From Candidatus Dojkabacteria bacterium S2_J21 (GTDB lineage: Bacteria > Patescibacteria > Dojkabacteria > SC72): a stretch of DNA of 64,000 nucleotides. The stretch lies in the NCBI GenBank assembly GCA_019248085.1, contig JAEHHF010000001.1, positions 6,041 through 70,040 on the forward strand. Reading direction: 5' to 3'. Under the pieces are notes generated by a model. It was not told the origin of the DNA, did not search any database, and saw only the letters and a list, made by a program, of their open reading frames with translations. This document shows, in pieces, positions 1 through 12,100 of the stretch. Numbering within the stretch: the first letter of the stretch is position 1; each line of letters opens with the position of its first letter. The position numbers and the translations under genes were made by a program.

Positions 1-2
1 CT

Positions 3-77
3 AACGCGGCAGATACTAGTACACAACATTTGTACTATATCAATGCTTCGGGGGATGGTATGCTAAATATAGGGTAA
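3..77 (+). CDS. C-terminal fragment of an unknown protein (5' end outside window)
   Basis: The third frame is open from the window edge to TAA at 75-77 and encodes 24 residues (ending DGMLNIG). The composition (Asn, Ala, Asp, Ser, Thr, Gly) would suit the end of a secreted or surface protein. The fragment is too short to recognise, and frame 1 is also open to 66, so coding status is uncertain. Confidence 0.25.
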   Translation, partial: NAADTSTQHLYYINASGDGMLNIG

Positions 78-154
78 AAATATGCTAATCAGGGCTCAAA
101 ACGACCAGCACCGGCTATAGGGCTACGAAACTAAAATATATCACACCACAATCA

Positions 155-757
155 ATGCTAAGAATATTTGTAATCAATGGACGGGCTCGTGTCGGCAAAA
201 ATACTTTCGGTGGACAAGTTGGAGAGATACTGGAGGAAAGAAAAATCCATTTTATGCACGAATCCTCAGTAGATCCTGTAAAAGAATATCTAAGGACCAA
301 TGGATGGGAAGGAAATATCTGGGATGGGATAACAAAGAATGAATACTGGAGAAAGGCAATGTTTGATTGTAAGAAGATGTTCATTGATATGGCAAAACAC
401 TATTTCGATGATTACGCAATTAGAAAATTGTATGAATACTTTGGAGAAAGTGGCGAGGGAGTACTATTTTTTGATATCAGAGAATCCGAATATATCTCTC
501 AATTGAAAGAATACATAGGAGTAAACTACCCAGGGATTGATTTCAAAGCAGTATTGATAAAGAAGGATATCGTTGAAGAGTTTGAAAATTATGCGTATGC
601 GGATAAGAACGTAGAGGGATACCCGGAGTATGATTATGTTATAGATAATAATGGTACAATTGAGGATCTAAGAGGTGAGGCTATTAAGTTTATTAATGAC
701 CTAGAATTCAATGGAGAAGTTAAAAACGAAGGAAGCACTGAAATCGCTTGCAAATGA
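155..757 (+). CDS. P-loop nucleotide/phosphometabolite kinase-like protein
   Basis: The 200-residue protein begins with a short beta strand and a Walker A-like loop, GRARVGKNTF (residues 9-18). The GKNT ending resembles the GK(D/N)T seen in deoxynucleoside monophosphate kinases and related small P-loop kinases. A plausible Walker B strand is VLFFDIRE (about residues 103-110). These features suggest phosphoryl transfer to a small substrate in the cytoplasm, but the substrate cannot be named. No signal peptide or membrane segment is seen. The ORF ends with TGA and overlaps the start of the endonuclease III gene by 47 nt in another frame, suggesting joint transcription. Family membership is inferred from the motif only. 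Confidence 0.75.
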   Translation: MLRIFVINGRARVGKNTFGGQVGEILEERKIHFMHESSVDPVKEYLRTNGWEGNIWDGITKNEYWRKAMFDCKKMFIDMAKHYFDDYAIRKLYEYFGESGEGVLFFDIRESEYISQLKEYIGVNYPGIDFKAVLIKKDIVEEFENYAYADKNVEGYPEYDYVIDNNGTIEDLRGEAIKFINDLEFNGEVKNEGSTEIACK

Positions 758-1358
758 ATTGCTATCTGAAATAGAGCAAATATACCCAGAAGCTAAAACA
801 GAGCTTTCTAACTGGTCTACAGCCTTCCAATTCCTAATCTGTATAGTACTCTCAGCTCAAACTACAGATAAACAGGTAAATAAGATTACAGGGAACCTTT
901 TCAAACGATATCCAACAGCAAAGAAGCTAGCTAATGCCAGATATGAAGATGCCGAGCATACCCTACAGGGTATAAATTATTTCAAGACCAAAGCTAAACA
1001 TATCATTGAATTAGCTAAGATGGTTGATGAGCAATATGAAGGAGAGCCTCCTAGGACCCTCGTAGAGCTTCAAACTCTTTCAGGGGTGGGTTACAAGACA
1101 GCTAATGTATTCCTTAATGATCTATATCATTCCAATCAGGGCATTGCAGTAGATACTCATGTGAGTAGAGTGGCTAGATCGTATGGATTAACTAAGCAAA
1201 CTGATCCAACTAAGATAGCTCATGACCTAGAAAGGCTATATCCCAAGGACGCTTGGTACAAAGTTAACTCTCTTTTTGTACTATATGGAAGATATATACT
1301 AAAAGCTAAGAAACCTGATATGGAAAAGGTTGTGCTAAAAGAATATCTTGTGATATAA
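711..1358 (+). CDS. nth: Endonuclease III-like DNA glycosylase lacking the Fe-S cluster cysteines
   Basis: This 215-residue protein belongs to the HhH-GPD DNA glycosylase/AP lyase family, which removes oxidised pyrimidines in base excision repair. Visible landmarks are LSAQTTD near the N-terminus, the helix-hairpin-helix LSGVGYKTANVFL with catalytic Lys129, and the catalytic Asp148 in AVDTHVSRV. Length matches the family (about 210 residues). The C-terminal [4Fe-4S] loop (C-x6-C-x2-C-x5-C in E. coli Nth) is aligned by GRYILKAKKPDM but carries no cysteine at any of the four positions. The ATG at 711 lies inside the preceding gene and no better in-frame start follows it. The stop overlaps the -10 box that probably drives rpsA. 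Catalytic residues suggest an active bifunctional glycosylase. Confidence 0.92.
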   Translation: MEKLKTKEALKSLANELLSEIEQIYPEAKTELSNWSTAFQFLICIVLSAQTTDKQVNKITGNLFKRYPTAKKLANARYEDAEHTLQGINYFKTKAKHIIELAKMVDEQYEGEPPRTLVELQTLSGVGYKTANVFLNDLYHSNQGIAVDTHVSRVARSYGLTKQTDPTKIAHDLERLYPKDAWYKVNSLFVLYGRYILKAKKPDMEKVVLKEYLVI

Positions 1359-1359
1359 T
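1351..1359 (+). promoter_or_regulatory. Extended -10 promoter for rpsA
   Basis: TGATATAAT is a perfect extended -10 element lying over the nth stop codon. It would give an rpsA leader of about 65 nt, one of the few genes here with a real 5' leader and an SD-like AAAGGAA before the ATG. Confidence 0.6.
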
Positions 1360-1431
1360 CGACCTCGTAGCAAATAATATTATTCGTATGTAATATCAGC
1401 TACAGGCATTACATCACCAAAGGAAAACCCT

Positions 1432-2661
1432 ATGGTACAAACACAAAAAAGTGCATACGCACAAATAGATCAGTTCCTCATTGATGAAGGAAACAAGATC
1501 AGAAAACTTTCTAAAGGCGATATCGTTGAAGGAATTGTTGCAGACGTTAGAGACGGCTATGTCGTTGTTGACGTTGGTTACAAATCTGAAGGTATTGTTG
1601 CAGGAAGAGAATTAAAGAGTGAGACAATGAATTGGAGAGATCTCAAAGTTGGAGATAGCATGCTGGTATATGTTGTTAAGCCAGAAGATGATGAAGGACA
1701 ATTAGTCCTCTCAATCAGAAGAACACAACAGGCTAGTGCATGGATTACCCTTGAAAAATCTAAGAAAGACAACTCTGTTGTTGAAACTACAGTTGTAGAA
1801 GCAAACAATGGCGGATTAATCGTAGAGATTGGAAAAGATATCAGAGGATTCATCCCTACATCTCAATTAGATGCATCTAGAGTATATCTAAACGGTGTAA
1901 GACAGGTTGGAAAAGATATCTCCTCAAGAGTACAAAAGACATTGAATTCATTGGTTGGTGAAAAAGTACAAACCAGAATTATTGAATTAGACAGAGAAAA
2001 GAACAGAATCATCCTCTCGGAGAAGATGGTTACACAATCAAGAGACTTAGAACAAAGAGAAAAGACATTGAACAAAGTCAAAGAAAGCGATGTATTGATC
2101 GGTACAGTAAGTGGTATCACACCATTTGGTATCTTTGTTAATGCAGAAGGACTTGAAGGATTGGTTCACCTCTCAGAACTGTCATGGGACAAAGTTGAGA
2201 ACATTGATAGCATATATTCAGTAGGTGACAAGGTAAATGTCATGGTAATTGGTATCTCAGATGGTGGTAAGAGAGTAGCTTACAGTGTTAAGAGGTTACT
2301 CAAAGATCCATGGGCAGAAGCAATTTCTAAGTACAAAGTCGGTGATGTTGTTAAGGGAGAGATTCAAAAGGTTGTTCCTTATGGAGCATTCGTTAGAATT
2401 GGTGAAGGTCTTAATGGACTTATCCATATCTCAGAACTTTCTGACAAATTGGTTAAAAATCCTGAAGATATTGTAAAAGAAGGGCAAGCTGTTGATGTTA
2501 AGATCCTTTCCATATCTTCTACAGAGAGACACTTAGGATTGAGTCTAAAGGGTGCAAGTGCAAAGAAGACTGTTGCAGAACCTAAAAAGAAAGTTACCAA
2601 GGAAGAGCTTGCAAGTGCAGTAGATAGCGCAATTGAAGCAGAGCTAACAACGAAAGAATAG
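1432..2661 (+). CDS. rpsA: 30S ribosomal protein S1 (four S1 domains)
   Basis: The 409-residue protein has four OB-fold S1 RNA-binding repeats: about residues 25-95 (GDIVEGIVADVRDGYVVVDV), 110-190 (diverged, with GFIPTSQL), 215-290 (GTVSGITPFGIFVNAEGLEG) and 305-375 (GEIQKVVPYGAFVRIGEGLN). The Lys/Ala-rich tail is short. S1 binds mRNA on the small subunit and helps initiation. Four repeats is the short form found in Gram-positives and candidate phyla, against six in Proteobacteria. The start is supported by AAAGGAA about 8 nt upstream. It is transcribed alone. Since most mRNAs here look leaderless, S1 may matter only for the subset with leaders; that is inference. Confidence 0.95.
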   Translation: MVQTQKSAYAQIDQFLIDEGNKIRKLSKGDIVEGIVADVRDGYVVVDVGYKSEGIVAGRELKSETMNWRDLKVGDSMLVYVVKPEDDEGQLVLSIRRTQQASAWITLEKSKKDNSVVETTVVEANNGGLIVEIGKDIRGFIPTSQLDASRVYLNGVRQVGKDISSRVQKTLNSLVGEKVQTRIIELDREKNRIILSEKMVTQSRDLEQREKTLNKVKESDVLIGTVSGITPFGIFVNAEGLEGLVHLSELSWDKVENIDSIYSVGDKVNVMVIGISDGGKRVAYSVKRLLKDPWAEAISKYKVGDVVKGEIQKVVPYGAFVRIGEGLNGLIHISELSDKLVKNPEDIVKEGQAVDVKILSISSTERHLGLSLKGASAKKTVAEPKKKVTKEELASAVDSAIEAELTTKE

Positions 2662-3161
2662 GGGTTCCTAGTATCTGCAGTCAGAGATCTATTCAAAAAA
2701 TGAAGTGCAAAAATTAACTGCCCTTTTTATTGTTCAACATTTTTTACCTTTTCGATTTTCCGAAATATTTTGATTCTATATTGATACTCCGGTTGCCTTC
2801 GGATAGATTCTTGACGAGAGATTGAACCCGACGAAATCCCTTCACTACAATCGTTCTTGCTGATTCTCTAATGATTTCAGTCACACAAATTCGGATATTT
2901 TCCAGTGTCCCATTATTTTTAGAAGTAGCTATTTCTATAAATTATAGAGCAACTTAAGTGTGCGTTATCGTATGTTTTCCTGATTCCACAATGCTTCTGA
3001 TTGCTTCTGCAAAACCTCAGACCCTACGTTTTTTCTCCCTTTGAAACGAATGTAATTGCTAGAGGGGATAAGCCTTAATTATTGTCGCTGGGAAAGCATT
3101 TCCTTCTCTATGCTAGTCTCAAAATAATCATAAAAAATAATTATACAATGCATATATTTGT
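2662..3161 (+). other. 500-bp non-coding gap between rpsA and the giant surface gene
   Basis: No ORF with a recognisable product, no tRNA and no clear hairpin-plus-T-tract terminator is visible on either strand. The stretch is AT-rich mixed sequence with several stops in all frames. It could hold an undetected regulatory RNA or decayed coding DNA. Confidence 0.5.
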
Positions 3162-3170
3162 TGTTATAAT
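3162..3170 (+). promoter_or_regulatory. Extended -10 promoter giving a leaderless giant-gene mRNA
   Basis: TGTTATAAT ends 6 nt before the ATG at 3177, so transcription should start at or next to the start codon. A weak -35-like TATACA sits 17 nt upstream (3142-3147). This also supports the start chosen for the giant gene. Confidence 0.65.
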
Positions 3171-3176
3171 TTCAAT

Positions 3177-6100
3177 ATGTATTTGAACTGCTCCAACTTA
3201 TACAAGGCCTTGTTTTTTTCGATTTTTGTAATTATCGTTTTTGTTTTTTCATCGTTTATATTTGCGAGTAAGAGCGCCATTTCTAATACGATCGAAACTA
3301 ACTTGCCAGCCTCAAATTTATCTTTATCCCAGGCTTCTTCAATTGAAGGTGCTGAAATTGTGGCATCAAAAGGAATGATTCCTATTTCAAAAGCCGTAAG
3401 ATTGGATGAAAATAAGAACATTGTGGAGGATATTTTCGCTGTTGTTGGAGAGCGTGATGGCAATTATGTCCGTCTTTCGAATAATCAATACGTGCGCGTA
3501 ACTTTTGAGAGTATTCTAGATAGCACACGTGATATAACGATATTTGGGAGACCTACAAATACTGATAGCGCATCGATAATCGAGGCATACACGATTGATG
3601 GTATTAAAGTCGGAACTTTCGCTAGCATAGACCATGATGGTAAATATACGCTTGTACTAAGTAAGCTTACATCTCCAACTGATACTTTTTATCTAAAGAT
3701 CACCGGAAATGTTGATATTGATTATATTACTGACCCAAATGCTTACTGGGTTGGTGGTACGGGAAATTGGTCAGATCCAAACAAATGGGCATCATCTTCT
3801 AATGGAGCTCCCGGGAGTTTTGGTGGTGTTCCAGATGCCACAACTGCTGTATTTTTTGACGCCAGTTCTGGAAACTCTTCCACTATTCTTACAATTGATA
3901 CTGCTGCAACCGCTGGTTCGATTACAATAAGTGGATATATCGGAACAATTGTTCAAGACGCAAATCTCACAATTACAAACTCAGGAGGGCAGTCGGGTAA
4001 TTATTCACAAACATCAGCCACAACATTTACTGCTCCAAACCCAGCTGTAAATACTTTTTCAGCTACCGGAAGTTTTTCGGTAACTTCTGGAACTTTTAAA
4101 AGATACGCTGGAATGGGTATAACTACTAGCCCATATATAATTTATGATATTTATGGTTTACAGGGAGTAAGAACAGGGACCCAACTTATTAATTCATATA
4201 AATTAGATGATGATATTGATGCATCCGTCACTTCTGGTTGGAATTCAGGTTCTGGATTTATTCCAATTGGAATAAATACTGCTCCTTTTGCTGGAGATTT
4301 TGACGGCGATAATCATACAATAAGTAATTTGTTTATTAATTCTACAGCTTTTAACTATGTAGGCCTTTTTGGATATTCTAGTGGTCAAATTAAAAATGTT
4401 ATTCTTACGGGCGAATCTATCACAGCAATTGGTACTGCTCCTACGAATGGTACTAATGGTTCGGATGGAGCTAATCTCCCTGCAGGTGGTGCAGGTTTAC
4501 AAGGCAATGCGGGCGCGACAACTGGAACCACCCTTTATATAGGTGGACTGGTTGGATATAGCGTTGGCACTATTAGCAATTCTAGTGTGGCAGGTACAGT
4601 CGTTGGTACTGGTGGAACTGGCGGTAGTTCTGGCTGGAGTGGTAATGGTGGAAATTCATCTGGAGCAGGAGTTACTGGTGGTGCTGGAGCGGCAGCGAGA
4701 GCTGGTGCGGCTGGTGGGCCTATTTATGCAGGGGGATTAGTGGGTTATTCAGCTGGAGATATTATAACTTCTAATTCGTCAGTTACAATTAGCGGAATCG
4801 GAGGCACAGGAGGGAATTCTGGTAATGCTGGTAATGGTGGCTCAAGTCTTACGGGTATTGGTGGTGCAGGAGGTGCTTCTGCAGCTGGTGGTGCTGGTGG
4901 TGTATCTTATACTGGTGGTCTTGTAGGTTGGGCTAATTCAGGAAATATTACAACTTCTTTTTCAACAGGAACGGTTACTGTTACCGGTGGTATGGGCGGG
5001 AATGCCGGTGCGGCTGGTAATGGTGGCGCTGGCGGTACCACAAGCGGGAATGTGATTGGTGGTATTGGTGGAGCGGGTGCAGCTGGCGGTGCAGCTGGCG
5101 CGGTTTATGGTGGAGGATTGATAGGATATAATAACGCCATTATACAGACGAATTCTTATTCTACGGGTGATGTAATTGCGAGTGGTGGAACTCCAGGAAC
5201 AGCTTCATATGGTGGTTACGGTGGCGCTAGTGGTACTACAAGTACAGCTACTGGTGCCATTGGTGGGAATGGGGCTGCCGGTGGTGCTGGAGGTTATGCC
5301 TATGTAGGCGGGCTTGTTGGAAATAATACAAATATTATTAGTGATTCTGGTGCTACGGGAAATGTTACTGCAACGGCTACGGATGGTGGTGTCGGTCAGG
5401 TGGGTGGATCTGGTGGAAGCGCATCTTCCTCTTCTGCCGGAATTGGTGGTACTGGAGGTATAGGTGCTACTGGTGCTACCGGTGGCTATGTTTACTCAGG
5501 TGGTTTAGCTGGTTTAAATTATGGAACTATCACAACTTCATATTCAGAAACAGGGACTGTTAATATTACAGCTGGTGCTGGTGGTGTCGGTGCTAGTGGT
5601 GGAAGTGGCGGACTAAAAGGTACCGCGGGCACTAGCGGTGCGGGTGGAGCATCGGGTAACGGAGGTATTGGAGGTTACTCTTATGCTGGTGGGTTGGTTG
5701 GTTACAATTATAATATTATTCAACTTAATTCATATTCTAAAAATACTGTCACTACAGTGGCTGGTGCAGGTGGTGCTGGTGGTGCTGGAGTAGGTGGTAT
5801 GGCAGGATTAGGAGGTATAGCGGGTGGTACTGGTGGAGCAGCTGGCGTCCTTTATTTCGGGGGTCTAACTAGTTACAATGCAGGAATTATTTTTTCTTCT
5901 TATTATGAGACTGGTACTTTATCAGGTATAGCGGGTGCAGGTGGTGCAGGAAACAATGGTGGACAAGGAGGATCAAATGGTGCTGGTGGTATCGGAGGTG
6001 TTGGTATCGTTGGTGGTATAGTTTATGCAGGTGGTGTTGTTGGTTATAATGTTGGAGTAATTACTTCTTCCAGTGCTAGTACTACTCTTACTGCAACTGC

Positions 6101-9100
6101 GGGCAAGGGTGGTGCTGGAGGAAGTGGTAATAATGGTGGTGCTGGAACAACTACTGGTCTTAATGGTGGTGCAGCGGCTGTTGGTGGAGCAGGTGGTATA
6201 GCATACGTAGGAGGTCTTGTTGGTTGGAGTAATATTGGGAATATTACTTCTTCTTATTCGGAGGGAACGCTTATTGGTAAAGCAGGACAAGGTGGACTTG
6301 GTGGTTCTGGAGGTGCTGGTGGAGTCGGAGCATCCGGATACGCCGGTGGAGCAGGTGGTGCTGCTGCTGCGGGTGGTGCTGGTGGTAATATTTTTGGTGG
6401 AGGTTTTGCTGGTTATATAAATGCAGGTATTATTACCTCTAGTTATTCTACTGTTACAACAGGAGTAACTGCTGGTGCTGGGAATGATGCCGGAACTGCT
6501 TCTGATGGTGCGGTTAGTACTGCAAATTATTCTGGTGGCGCCGGTGGTGCTGGCGCAGCTGGTGGTGCTGGTGGTACTGCCTATGGAGGAGGTTTCGCCG
6601 GTCAAAATAATACATTAATTCAGACCAATTCTTATTCAACAGGTAATGTCTCGGTTGTTGCTGGCGCACCAGGAACTTCATCGGCTGGAGGTAGGGGTGG
6701 AGCAACCAGGGCTACTTATAATGCAGGATCTGCAGCATTGGGTGGTGCTGGTGCAGTAGGCGGTGCCGGTGGTGCAGTCTATGCTGGAGGTTTTATTGGA
6801 AATAATACTAGTGTTATTACTGATTCTTATGCTAGCGGTTCTGTTACAGCTACTTCAACCAACGGAACAAATGGAAGTTTAGCTGGTGCTGGTGGTGATG
6901 GCTCTGCTGGTGGTGCATCTCATACTGGTGCAGCTGGTCAAGCCAGTGGGAATGGTGGTATTGGTGGTGCAGTCTATGCAGGAGGTTTTATTGGTTATAA
7001 CTCTGGAATTATTTCTAATGTTCATAATGATAGTGATTTGAAGGTAGTTACAGCAACTGGTGGTAATTCAGGAGATGGTGGTGCTGGAGTAGCGGGTTCG
7101 GCTGGTGGGAATACGGCTGTTGCTGGTTCGGGTGGTACGGCAGGTGCCGGTAGTACAGCGGGTGTTGCTTATGTTGGTGGACTGGTTGGATACAATCTTG
7201 GTACAGGTGTTATACAATCTGATTCTTCTGCTAAAATTTCTGTGACAGTGACTGCTGGTAATGGTGGCACTGGTGGCACTGGTGGAGCTGGAGGTAGCCG
7301 AGCAGCCGGTGGAAATGGAGGGTTGGGTACAGTAGGTGCGATAGTTACTGTAGGTGGATTGGTTGGATATAATGTGGGAACTATTTCTGATAGTTATTCG
7401 ACTGGTAATGTTACAGCGGTGTCTGGTGATGGTGGTTCTGATGGTGCGGGTGGAAACGGGGGATCAGGATCAACTGCTGGAGCCGGTGGCGCAGGCGGAG
7501 GAGCAGCCGCACCAGTTGCTTTAGGCGGCGCTGCTTATGCTGGTGGGCTGGTTGGATATAATGTTACTAACGGTATTATTCAAGATGCCTCATATTCCAC
7601 AGGAAATGCTTCTGCAACTGCCGGCAATGGCGGCGATGGTGCAAATGGCGCTAATGGTGGTACTGCTTCTGGCTCTTCACAAGCAGGAGCGCCGGGAATA
7701 GCTGGAAAAATTGGTAGCGTAGGTGGTACTGCTTATGCCGGAGGTTTGGTTGGTTATAATACTATGGTGATTCGAAATGACTGCTATTCTACCGGTAATG
7801 CAGTTGCAGTAGCCGGTGCTGGCGGTGATGGTGGCTCTGGAGGAATTGGTGGAGGAAGCGGGGCCAGTACAGTTGGTGGTGCTGGTGGTGCAGCTGGAAA
7901 TGGTGGCGCCGGTGGCGCTGCTTATGCTGGAGGAATTATTGGTTATGCTGCCAACGAAGCAACAATTGTTATTCAAACTACAACGGGAACAGTTTCTTCA
8001 ACTGCCGGCAATGGTGGTAACGGAGGAGCTGGCGGAGCAGGCGGGGCTGGCGGTTCATCTCAAGCGGGCGGAGCCGGTGGTGCTGGTGGAGTTGGTGGAG
8101 CTGGCGGAGCAGTAGTAGCAGGAGGTATTACTGCCTATAATTCGGGAAGATTTACGGATATTAATTATACAATTACATCAATCACTGCAATCGCTGGTAT
8201 GGCTGGAACGGGTGGGGATGGTGCTATGGGCGGAGCTAGCGGAACAGGTGCCGGTTCTGGGGTGACGGCAGCGATTGGTGGAAACGGTGGAAACGGTGGC
8301 GCGGGTGGAGCATTATATTTAGGCGGATTAGTTGGAAACAATACAGGAGGCAACCTTATTGGTTGTTCTGTAAGTGGTCCCTTTGATTCTTTTATAGCTA
8401 CCGGAAGAAATGGTGGAGCAGCTGGAACAGGTGGAGCTGGTGGATCTGCTACAGCTGGCACAGGAGCTCATAACGGTGGGGTTGGCGGAACGGGTGGAAC
8501 AGGTGGTGCTGGCGGCGCTATGAATATTGGAGGATTATTTGGATATGGTGATGGACGTATATTAAATCCATATACTGTTTCTGGCACCATTACCGTTACT
8601 GGCACGAGCGGTGGCGCAGGTGCTATGGGTGGAGCTGGTGGTAATAATGGTCCTACCGGCAGAAATGGAAATGGAGGCGCTGGAGGGATAGGTGGAGCCG
8701 GTGGAGCAATAGCTGTTGGAGGATTAGCAGGATATGTTAATGTAGCTGGCACACTTTTTGATACGGTATACTCTGAAATTAATGTCAGTATTACTGCTGG
8801 GACAGGTGGAGCTGGCGGAGCTGGTGTAGATGCTTTAGTTGGAGCAAATGGTGGAGCTGCCGGAGCAGGTGGTGCTGGCGGCTCTGCTTATGCCGGAGGT
8901 TTAATCGGCTATTTATATGGTGCCGGTGGCAATGTTCTTAATTCTTATGCTACGGGAAATGTTACGTTAGTGGCTGGCAATGGTGGGCAAGCTGGAATAT
9001 CCGGTGTTGGCGGTGCTGGAAGTTCTTCAATGACCGGTGGAACAGGCGGAGCTGGCGCTGCTGGCGGAGCCGGTAGTGCAGCTTATGCCGGAGGATTGAT

Positions 9101-12100
9101 TGGGACAGCCACAGCAGACACTTTTATTTCTACAACATACTCAACAGGTACGGTAACAGTTACCGCAGGTTCTGGAGGAAATGCTTCGGCTGGTTCTATT
9201 GGTGGTGCTGGTAATGCAGCAGCTGGTGGCGTCGGTGGTGCGGCGGCTTCTGGAGGCGCCGGAGGAGTTGCTTATGCCGGAGGATTACTTGGATCAGTTA
9301 CCTCTGGACTTATTAGAGATTCTTATGCTACTGGAAATATAACTGCTACTTCTGGAAATGGCGGAAATAGCGCCGGAGGTGGTAGTGGTGGAGCCGGAGG
9401 AAGTTCTTCTCTGGGAGGCGCGGGAACTGCTGGAGTTGCAGGAACAGTCGGAGCAATTGTTTATGCTGGAGGTTTGGTTGGTTATAATAACGGAGAAGTA
9501 AGTAATAGCAATTACACGACTGGTGAGATTGTTGCTATTTCTGGAAATGGAGGTATGGGTGGTTCTGGTGGTACGACTGGTGCCAGTGGAAGTAACGCTA
9601 CTGGTACTGCTACAATTGGTGGCGCTGGTTTTGTTGGAGGCGCCGGAGGAATTGTTTATGTCGGTGGATTAATAGGTTATAACAATACAGCAACCGCTCC
9701 TGTTACTAATTCTTATGCCAAAACAGATATTACTACTACTTCGGGGAATGGTGGTTCTGGCGCAGTTGGTGGTGGAGGTGGAAATGCTTCAGGCGGGGCA
9801 GCCAATCATATTGGTGGTGCCGGTGGAATAGGTGGCGCAGGTGGAGCTGGCGGAGCCAGTTACGTTGGTGGGTTTGTCGGATATAATGCGCTTGGAATTT
9901 TAACAACTGATTACGCAAAAGATGGGTCAACAAATGTTGCCTGTGGAAATGGTGGTGCAAGTGCACAGGGTGGTAACGGAGGCGCAGGAGGTTCAAATGC
10001 CAATGCTGGTCTCCCAGGAACCGGTGGAGCGGGTGGAGCGGGGGGCACAGTTTATTCTGGAGGATTTGCAGGTTACAATACAGGAACAATTCAGTCTAAT
10101 TCGTATAGTCAAATAAATCTTGTGACATCTGCTGGTTTGGGTAATGATGGAGCAAATGGAATTAATGGTTTAGCTGGTGCGGATGGCAGTAAAGGTGGTG
10201 CCGGTGGAGCGGCAGGGAATAGTTACAGAGGAGGATTTGTCGCTTATAATTCTGGAACAATAAGTAATTCCTATGCAAATAATTTTTCGATGACAGGAAA
10301 TGATAAACAGGGTGGTATCGGTGGTTATGGTGGCGATGGAGGAACAGGAGTTGCATCTGCCGGTGGTGCCGGTGGTGCCGGTGGTGTTGGGGGGACATCT
10401 GGGGATGGTTATATTGCTGGTTTGGTTGGATATAACACAGGAATTATTAGTGCTTGTTTTAGTGAAAATATAATTATCTCTAGTGGTGAGAAAATGGGAG
10501 GAAAAGGTGGTGATGGAGGAAAAGGTGGTGATGGCCTAGCTGACTCTGGAAGAATTGGTGGTGTCGGTGGTGCTGGTGGAAATGGTGGTGCTGGTGGAAC
10601 TCGTGCTGGTGGCGGTTTGGTTGGGTATAATACGGGTATTATTCAAAGTAATTCTCGTTCGACTGTTTCTCGAATAGTTGTTGCTGGTAATGGTGGTGAT
10701 GGCGGGAAGGGTGGTGCTGGCGGTGCGACTGGAAGTGGTGCCATGACTATAATTGCGGCTGCTGGTGGAATTGGTGGTGCAGGTGGTGCAGGTGGTGTTG
10801 CATACGGAGGTGGACTTGTTGGATATATGACGGGGACTTCACAAATTGTTGAGATCCTAAATAGTAATGCTTCGGGGGCAATAAGTGCTACTGGTGGTGA
10901 TGGTGGTATTGGTGGAAGGGGTGGAAATGGTGGCGATGGTTCTCTCGCGACTAGTGGAAACTTCCAAGGTTCAGTAGGTGCGACTGGTGGAGCAGGTGGA
11001 GTCGGAGGTGTGGCGGCAGCTGGTGGACTAGTTGGATCCAGTAGTTTTACCACTGGTGTAGTAAATTATAATACCTCTTCAGCTACTGGCTCTGTTAGTG
11101 CAGTTGGTGGTAACGCTGGAGTCTCTGGAGTATCAGGAGATGGTGGCGCGTCACGTACAACTAGGACGGGAGGTGCAGGTGGTCCTGGTGTTGTTGGTGC
11201 GGTAGGAGGGGCCGCTTATGCTGGAGGTTTAGTTGGATATAATTTAGTCACAACAGGAACAAGTAATTTTAAGGATTCTTTTGCAACAGGTATTGTCTCA
11301 TCTGTTGGTGGGAACGGTGCGGCAGGTGGAGTGGGTGGTGTCGGCGCAAATGAATCAACATTCGCAAGTTCAATCGGTGGTGCAGGTGGTGCTGGTGGTT
11401 TATCTGGTATAGGTGGCCAAGCCAATGCCGGAGGTTTGGTTGGTTATTCTAGTGTAACTACTGGAGGAAGTAATTATTATAATACATATTCTACCAGTAC
11501 CACTGTGACTTCTACTGGAGGTAATAGTGGTGCTGGCAGTAGCGCGGGGACATCAGGTACTGGAGGAGCAGGTGCTACAGGAGGATCGACTGGAGCGGCT
11601 GGAGCAAGTGATGTAGGTGGAGCAAGTTATGCAGGTGGTTTGATAGGTCAAATGATTGGTGTTATTGAGGTTGATCTTAGTTATGCAACTGGAAATATTA
11701 TTGCAATTGGTGGAAATAGTGGTGATGGAGTTATTGGTGTTATTGGAGGTGCTGGAGGTGCAGGAGCAATTGGTGGAACTGGTGGTGCCGGTGGTGCCAT
11801 GGGTGCTGGTGGAGGAGCCTATGCTGGAGGATTGGTGGGTATAAATCCTGGATTTATAAATAATTCTCATGCCGCAGGAAGTGTTAGTTCAACTGGTGGT
11901 TTGTCTGGTGGATTAACAGGTACAGCAAAACAAGGTGGAGCTGGAGGTCCAAGTACAAATTTCAATGGAGTTACTGCGGGGGCAACTGGTGGTGCCGGTG
12001 GCGCCGGTGGTGCTGGTGGTGCATCTTATGCTGGAGGACTTACTGCTAATAACTCTGTAACTGGTATTATTTTGAATTCTTATGCAACAGGAAGTGTTAC

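Noticed and set aside
5973..6605. Long minus-strand open frames opposite the Gly-rich array (also 7677-7976, 8165-8752, 9736-10089 and 10643-11053)
   Set aside because: They mirror the GGT/GGA/GCT repeat, giving low-complexity Thr/Ser-, Pro/Ala- or His-rich translations; no protein features or start signals.
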